A stretch of DNA of 33,091 bases from Pseudorhodoferax aquiterrae (GTDB lineage Bacteria > Pseudomonadota > Gammaproteobacteria > Burkholderiales > Burkholderiaceae_C), in assembly GCF_014652235.1 (NCBI RefSeq), contig NZ_BMYK01000045.1, forward strand, positions 1-33,091. Reading direction: 5' to 3'. This document shows positions 32,897 through 33,091 of this stretch, piece by piece (within the stretch, counting starts at the first letter, position 1; each line of letters starts with the position of its first letter). The notes under the pieces were generated by a model. It did no database searches. It saw only the letters and a program-made list of their open reading frames with translations, and was not told the DNA's origin. A program made the position numbers and the translations under genes.

Positions 32897-33091
32897 GCCA
32901 CCGGTCTCCACGCAAGCCCCCTCCCCCGTCCGATTCGCAAGCCCGCCCGTCGGCGCAGGCGCTGCACCACGGCTTGGCGCTGCCGGCCCTGCGCCTGCGC
33001 TTGCGCTTGCGCTTGCGCTTGCGCGATCGTGGCCTGCTAACCCGGATCTTTCGTGAAGGCAGCGCCGAGGCGGCCACGTGGCTGCGGGGCG
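32897..33091 (+). other. Terminal stretch, no assignable gene; plus frame open to the edge
   Basis: No start with a ribosome-binding site is evident. A plus-strand frame through the hexanucleotide repeat stays open to the end, encoding alternating Leu-Arg then RDRGLLTRIFREGSAEAATW. A gene reaching past the window could begin here (for example TTG 32974), but this cannot be decided from what is visible. Confidence 0.3.
32989..33024. repeat. Hexanucleotide tandem repeat, six YTGCGC units
   Basis: Six units in a row: two CTGCGC, then four identical TTGCGC. If translated on the plus strand in the frame open to the edge, it gives Leu-Arg repeats. Such tracts can vary in copy number by slippage without changing the frame. 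Confidence 0.85.

Overview
The window is about 33 kb of high-GC DNA (coding parts near 68-70% by eye) with short spacers. Its gene families suggest a betaproteobacterium of the Burkholderiales, most likely Comamonadaceae: an orphan Bug/TctC binding protein, a TRAP transporter beside uronate dehydrogenase, cytochrome b561 with two YceI proteins, a PEP-CTERM protein, and a Comamonadaceae-like intergenic repeat. The assignment rests on gene content and is inference. I see no phage, transposon, CRISPR array, rRNA or tRNA.

Region 1 (1-4048, minus strand) is a D-glucarate module. In transcription order it holds a FadR-type GntR regulator, a Bug-type periplasmic binding protein, 5-dehydro-4-deoxyglucarate dehydratase (KdgD), a small NTF2-like lipoprotein and the N-terminal half of glucarate dehydratase (GudD, cut by the window edge). 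Two sites matching TNGTNNNACNA share the 9-mer GTTGTACGA. One lies before the regulator gene and one lies on the -10 box of the binding-protein gene, so a self-regulated glucarate regulon is likely.

Region 2 (4168-13719, plus strand) is a uronate oxidation module. It holds a LacI regulator, uronate dehydrogenase (Udh), an SMP-30 lactonase, a complete TRAP transporter (DctP, DctQ, DctM), a D-2-hydroxyacid dehydrogenase-like protein that lacks the usual catalytic Glu, an amidohydrolase that may be galactarolactone isomerase, an SDR and a Gfo/Idh/MocA oxidoreductase. Uptake of glucuronate or galacturonate, oxidation to an aldarolactone, lactone isomerisation and hydrolysis would feed glucarate to region 1. 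Two LacI-type operators with a TAAACG core lie before udh.

Region 3 (13819-20181) holds pyruvate kinase, a divergent enolase and a GarK-type glycerate kinase in tandem. Together they would convert glycerate to 2-phosphoglycerate, PEP and pyruvate. A convergent LysR gene overlaps the kinase gene by 32 nt and is divergent from a ThDP-dependent decarboxylase-like enzyme.

Region 4 (20185-28488) has an Nramp-like transporter with an altered metal site and an in-frame upstream mini-ORF, a four-gene polar amino-acid ABC transporter, cytochrome b561 with two YceI proteins, and a DUF2167 protein with a site-2-type protease.

Region 5 (28495-33091) has a nucleotidyltransferase-like protein, an isochorismatase-family hydrolase, a PEP-CTERM protein behind a good sigma-54 promoter, a PQQ-type sugar dehydrogenase behind a perfect 19-bp palindrome, and a secreted NlpC/P60 peptidase. 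The window ends in a hexanucleotide tandem repeat.
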